Under the pieces are notes generated by a model. That model was not told the DNA's origin. It saw only the letters and a list, made by a program, of their open reading frames with translations, and did not search any database. A DNA stretch of 64,000 nucleotides, from positions 172,443 through 236,442 of the forward strand of contig NZ_FOBU01000002.1 in the NCBI RefSeq assembly GCF_900109915.1, given 5' to 3'. Both the position numbers and the translations under genes were made by a program. This document shows positions 61,348-64,000 of this stretch, piece after piece (position 1 is the first letter of the stretch; each line of letters starts with the position of its first letter). The DNA comes from Luteibacter sp. UNCMF331Sha3.1. Lineage in GTDB: Bacteria; Pseudomonadota; Gammaproteobacteria; Xanthomonadales; Rhodanobacteraceae.

Positions 61348-61998
61348 ATGGTTCAGGGGAAAAGGAATGATCGGACGTACCGTGTCGCCGGACGCCTCGG
61401 TCCCGTGACGTTCGCGATGCTCTACTACGCTGGTCTGGCGTCGATCGTCGTGTTATCCGCGGTGCTGACGGCGGTCTACGTGCGCGCGACGGCAAGGTAC
61501 AAGCGGCCTTACTGCGCGCCGGTGCCCGGAGGCATCGGCAGTCCTTACGCCGTGCTGCCTTTCATGCCGTGGATGCCTCCCACTCGCGCGCTCCGAAACC
61601 TGAAGGCGGCGATTCATTGGCTGACATTGATCTCGACGATCGCGGTGTGTGGAGCGATCTATGTGAGCATTGCCGACGGATCGCGACCCGGCGAGTGCGA
61701 CCTCTGCCAGTTCGATCCGCGGGGGCGTTCTGCGGGCTTCTGGTTTCAGTGCTACCTCTGCGTCTCGCTTTTTATTTTGTCGACGCTGGGAGGCATCCTG
61801 CTGGAACGCCTCGGCATTCCCAGGGCGCGTGAGGCATTCGATTCGCGACGCGTGCGAGTGCTCTTCGATGCCGTGTTTCGCGAGCGACTCGAAGCATCGG
61901 ATGCCGGGTCGCTCCGGCTGAGTACTTTGCTGCGATGGACGGTATTGCTGTTCATGCTCACCGGGATAGTGGGCGTGTTTGCGATCGTCTACGGGTGA
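61348..61998 (+). CDS. Hypothetical four-helix membrane protein
   Basis: About 216 residues from the ATG at 61348; a longer GC-rich extension to 61213 is also open, so the start is uncertain. Hydrophobic helices: VTFAMLYYAGLASIVVLSAV, WLTLISTIAVCGAIYVSIA, WFQCYLCVSLFILSTLGGIL and LLRWTVLLFMLTGIVGVFAI. A CDLC pair lies in the second periplasmic or cytosolic loop. No family recognised. Confidence 0.6.
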   Translation: MVQGKRNDRTYRVAGRLGPVTFAMLYYAGLASIVVLSAVLTAVYVRATARYKRPYCAPVPGGIGSPYAVLPFMPWMPPTRALRNLKAAIHWLTLISTIAVCGAIYVSIADGSRPGECDLCQFDPRGRSAGFWFQCYLCVSLFILSTLGGILLERLGIPRAREAFDSRRVRVLFDAVFRERLEASDAGSLRLSTLLRWTVLLFMLTGIVGVFAIVYG

Positions 61999-62077
61999 TG
62001 CGATGGTGCGATGGAGGGCTATCGCCATGGCGCTGGCGGACGATCGGGGACCCACCCGACGGTAGCGGGCGTCATCG

Positions 62078-62164
62078 CGAGCAACCATCGCCAGCAGGCT
62101 GGCTCCTACCCGAAGGTCGGCCGCCTTGTCGCGAGCACCCTTCGCCCGCCAGCGGGCTTCCCAC
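62078..62164. repeat. Two degenerate half-copies of the palindromic repeat
   Basis: GCGAGCAACCATCGCCAGC...GCTCCTACC (62078-62110) and GCGAGCACCCTTCGCCCGCC...CTTCCCAC (62129-62164) both match the right half of the 69-bp element with several mismatches. They look like older, decaying copies in the gap before dxs. Confidence 0.7.
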
Positions 62165-62254
62165 ATGCATGACGGAGCCCCCTCGCGGCGGCGCGGCCTG
62201 CGCGCGGGCGAAGCCGAGCCTTCCCTCAACTACACGACGAGCGAAACGACAATT

Positions 62255-62281
62255 GCTCCCACCCGAGGATAGGGTGGGAGC
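62255..62281. terminator. Hairpin after dxs built from repeat ends
   Basis: GCTCCCACCC, 7 bases, GGGTGGGAGC, lying 15 bp beyond the dxs stop. It uses the same GTGGGAGC core as the repeat family. There is no U-run, so termination is only possible. Confidence 0.4.
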
Positions 62282-62296
62282 GGTTTGCCTGCGTGC

Positions 62297-64000
62297 TTAG
62301 CCCGCGCTCGCGACCGGCGAGGCGATGAACTGCGGGAAGCGTGCGCGGATCGCGCTACGGATCTGTGGCAGGTCGAGGCCGGCCATCGTGAGCACTTCTT
62401 CGCGGCTGCCGTGTTCCAGGTAGGCATCGGGCAGGCCGAGGTGCTGGATGGGCAGGGTGATGCCGTGCGCCGCGAGCAGTTCGGCGACGGCCGCACCGGC
62501 ACCGCCGGCGATGGCGTTGTCTTCGATGGTGACGAAGGCCTTGTGCGTGCGCGCCATCTCGAGGATGAGTTCCTCGTCGAGCGGTTTCACGAAGCGCATG
62601 TTCACCAGCGTGGCGTCGACTTCCGCCGCGATGACGGCGGCCGGTGCGAGCATCGTGCCGAACGACAGGATCGCCAGGCCGTGGTGGCCGCGCCGGCGCA
62701 CTTCCGCCTTGCCGATCGGATAGGTGTCGAGCGTCTCGGCGAGTTTCGTGCCCGGGCCGGTGCCACGCGGGTAACGCACGACGGCAGGCCCCTTGTACTG
62801 GAAGCCCGTGGTGAGCATGGTGCGGCATTCGTTCTCGTCGGCCGGCGCCATGATCACCATGTTCGGCAGGCAGCGCATGAACGAGAGATCGAAGCTGCCG
62901 GAGTGCGTGGCGCCGTCCGGACCGACCACGCCCGCGCGGTCCACCGCGAAGACGACATCGAGATTCTGCAGGGCCACGTCGTGGATGGCCTGGTCGTAGG
63001 CGCGCTGCAGGAACGTGGAATAGATCGCCACGACCGGCTTCGCGCCTTCGACCGCCATGCCAGCGGCGAGCGTCACCGCATGCTGTTCGGCGATGGCCAC
63101 GTCGAAGTAGCGCTGGGGGTATTCCTTCGAAAAACGCACCAGTCCCGAGCCTTCGCGCATCGCGGGCGTGATCGCGAGCAGGCGCTCGTCGGCGGCGGCC
63201 ATGTCGCAGAGCCAGTCGCTGAAGACGTCGGTATACGTCGGCTTGGCCGGCGCGCCCTTCTTGGCGACGCCCGCCACGGGATCGAACGGTCCGACAGCGT
63301 GGTATTCGATCTGCGCTTTTTCGGCAGGCTCGTATCCCTTGCCCTTCGTGGTCATGACGTGGAGCAGCTGCGGGCCGGGGAGGGCCTTCACCGTCTCGAG
63401 CGCGTTCACCAGCTGAGCCATGTTGTGGCCGTCTATGGGGCCGGTGTAATGAAAGCCCAGTTCTTCGAACAGCGTGGACGGCACGAACATGCCCTTGGCG
63501 TGTTCCTCCCAGCGCTTGAAGAAGCGGCCGAAGAAGGACTCGCGCGGCATCGCCTTCTTGGCGCGCTCGCGCCACGCGTTGAGCGTGCGGCTCGACATGG
63601 CGCGCGCCATCATCTTCGTCATCGCGCCGACGTTCTCGCTGATCGACATGCCGTTGTCGTTGAGGATCACCAGCATGTTGGGCTCGATGTCGCCGCCGTG
63701 GTTCAGGGCCTCGAACGCCATGCCGGCGGTCATCGCGCCGTCGCCGATCACCGCGACGACCTTGCGCGGATCACCGCGACGCTGCAGGGCCACGGCCATG
63801 CCGAGCGCCGCCGAGATCGACGTGGAGGAATGGCCGACGCCGAAGGTGTCGTACTCGCTTTCCTCGCGGCGCGGGAACGGCGCGAGGCCGTCCTTTTTCT
63901 TGATCGTGGTGATCCGGTCGCGGCGGCCGGTGAGAATCTTGTGCGGATAGCACTGGTGTCCCACGTCCCAGACCAGCCGGTCGCGCGGCGTCTCGAACAC
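62297..64000 (-). CDS. dxs: 1-deoxy-D-xylulose-5-phosphate synthase (5' end cut by the window)
   Basis: 567 residues are visible; about 70 N-terminal residues lie beyond the right edge. Thiamine-diphosphate enzyme of the non-mevalonate isoprenoid pathway, joining pyruvate and glyceraldehyde-3-phosphate. Motifs: [15 protein letters not shown], the cofactor motif GDGAMTAG...LNDNGMSIS, the catalytic Glu in [18 protein letters not shown], and RYPRGTGPG. Standard sequence to the C-terminus. Confidence 0.97.
   Translation of the reverse strand: MFETPRDRLVWDVGHQCYPHKILTGRRDRITTIKKKDGLAPFPRREESEYDTFGVGHSSTSISAALGMAVALQRRGDPRKVVAVIGDGAMTAGMAFEALNHGGDIEPNMLVILNDNGMSISENVGAMTKMMARAMSSRTLNAWRERAKKAMPRESFFGRFFKRWEEHAKGMFVPSTLFEELGFHYTGPIDGHNMAQLVNALETVKALPGPQLLHVMTTKGKGYEPAEKAQIEYHAVGPFDPVAGVAKKGAPAKPTYTDVFSDWLCDMAAADERLLAITPAMREGSGLVRFSKEYPQRYFDVAIAEQHAVTLAAGMAVEGAKPVVAIYSTFLQRAYDQAIHDVALQNLDVVFAVDRAGVVGPDGATHSGSFDLSFMRCLPNMVIMAPADENECRTMLTTGFQYKGPAVVRYPRGTGPGTKLAETLDTYPIGKAEVRRRGHHGLAILSFGTMLAPAAVIAAEVDATLVNMRFVKPLDEELILEMARTHKAFVTIEDNAIAGGAGAAVAELLAAHGITLPIQHLGLPDAYLEHGSREEVLTMAGLDLPQIRSAIRARFPQFIASPVASAG

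Noticed and set aside
61453-62229. 258-codon minus-strand frame opposite the four-helix membrane protein
   Set aside because: Runs through the degenerate repeats and is antisense to a frame with clear membrane helices.

Overview
The window is a 64 kb stretch of high-GC, gene-dense chromosome. Gene content and order point to a gammaproteobacterium of the Lysobacterales/Xanthomonadales, most likely Rhodanobacteraceae (Luteibacter/Dyella type). The reasons are the bamD/rluD-pgeF-clpB block, the yebC-ruvC-ruvA-kup-ruvB-ybgC-tolQRAB-pal-cpoB-queE-queC-tRNA-Lys block, the oxyR/ahpC-ahpD pair, several large TonB-dependent receptors, and a scattered family of 69-bp GGTGGGAGC...GCTCCCACC palindromes. 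The taxonomic call is inference from pattern, not from a search.

Layout. 1-10.6 kb: two divergent operons that together look like a cell-wall-peptide (muropeptide) or D-amino-acid-peptide scavenging locus. Leftward are a DUF819 membrane protein and an NlpC/P60 endopeptidase. Rightward are a secreted transglutaminase-like protein, an Oar-type TonB receptor, a membrane-dipeptidase (M19) fused to an SxxK serine hydrolase, and a VanX-type D-Ala-D-Ala dipeptidase. 10.8-20.2 kb: nadE, then bamD (leftward), rluD, pgeF and clpB, with a leftward trehalose operon (otsB-otsA) lodged between pgeF and clpB. 20.2-22.7 kb: a second TonB-dependent receptor. 23-31.6 kb: fmdB, a secreted DUF3011 protein, aspS, an alpha/beta hydrolase, yebC and ruvC-ruvA-kup-ruvB. 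31.6-38.5 kb: the Tol-Pal envelope system and two queuosine genes, followed by a coiled-coil membrane protein and tRNA-Lys(UUU).

39.3-45.6 kb: a one-directional sensory cluster (hybrid histidine kinase, NarL-type regulator, PhnD-like binding protein, a kinase with a rearranged H-box, and a DedA-rhodanese fusion). 45.7-50.2 kb: a VTT membrane protein, a deaminase, glnS, DUF2007, apt and a conserved hypothetical. 50.2-52.6 kb: oxyR and the divergent ahpC plus ahpD, with a clear OxyR site between oxyR and ahpC. 52.7-58.2 kb: DUF1428, a secreted M1 aminopeptidase, a shortened secreted protein, a lipoprotein esterase and prmC. 58.2-61.2 kb: an accessory pocket, visibly richer in A/T, holding small secreted proteins, a broken DUF4265 gene coupled to an HNH-nuclease fragment, and other small coupled ORFs. 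I read this as a decaying polymorphic-toxin/immunity locus. 61.3-64 kb: a small membrane protein, worn repeats, and dxs running off the right edge.

The palindromic repeats are a theme of the window. The full 69-bp form is open in all six reading frames and is a multiple of three long. One copy sits in frame inside a coding region and another follows a lipoprotein signal sequence. Two 28-bp short forms sit directly beside intrinsic terminators. No transposase is encoded in the window.
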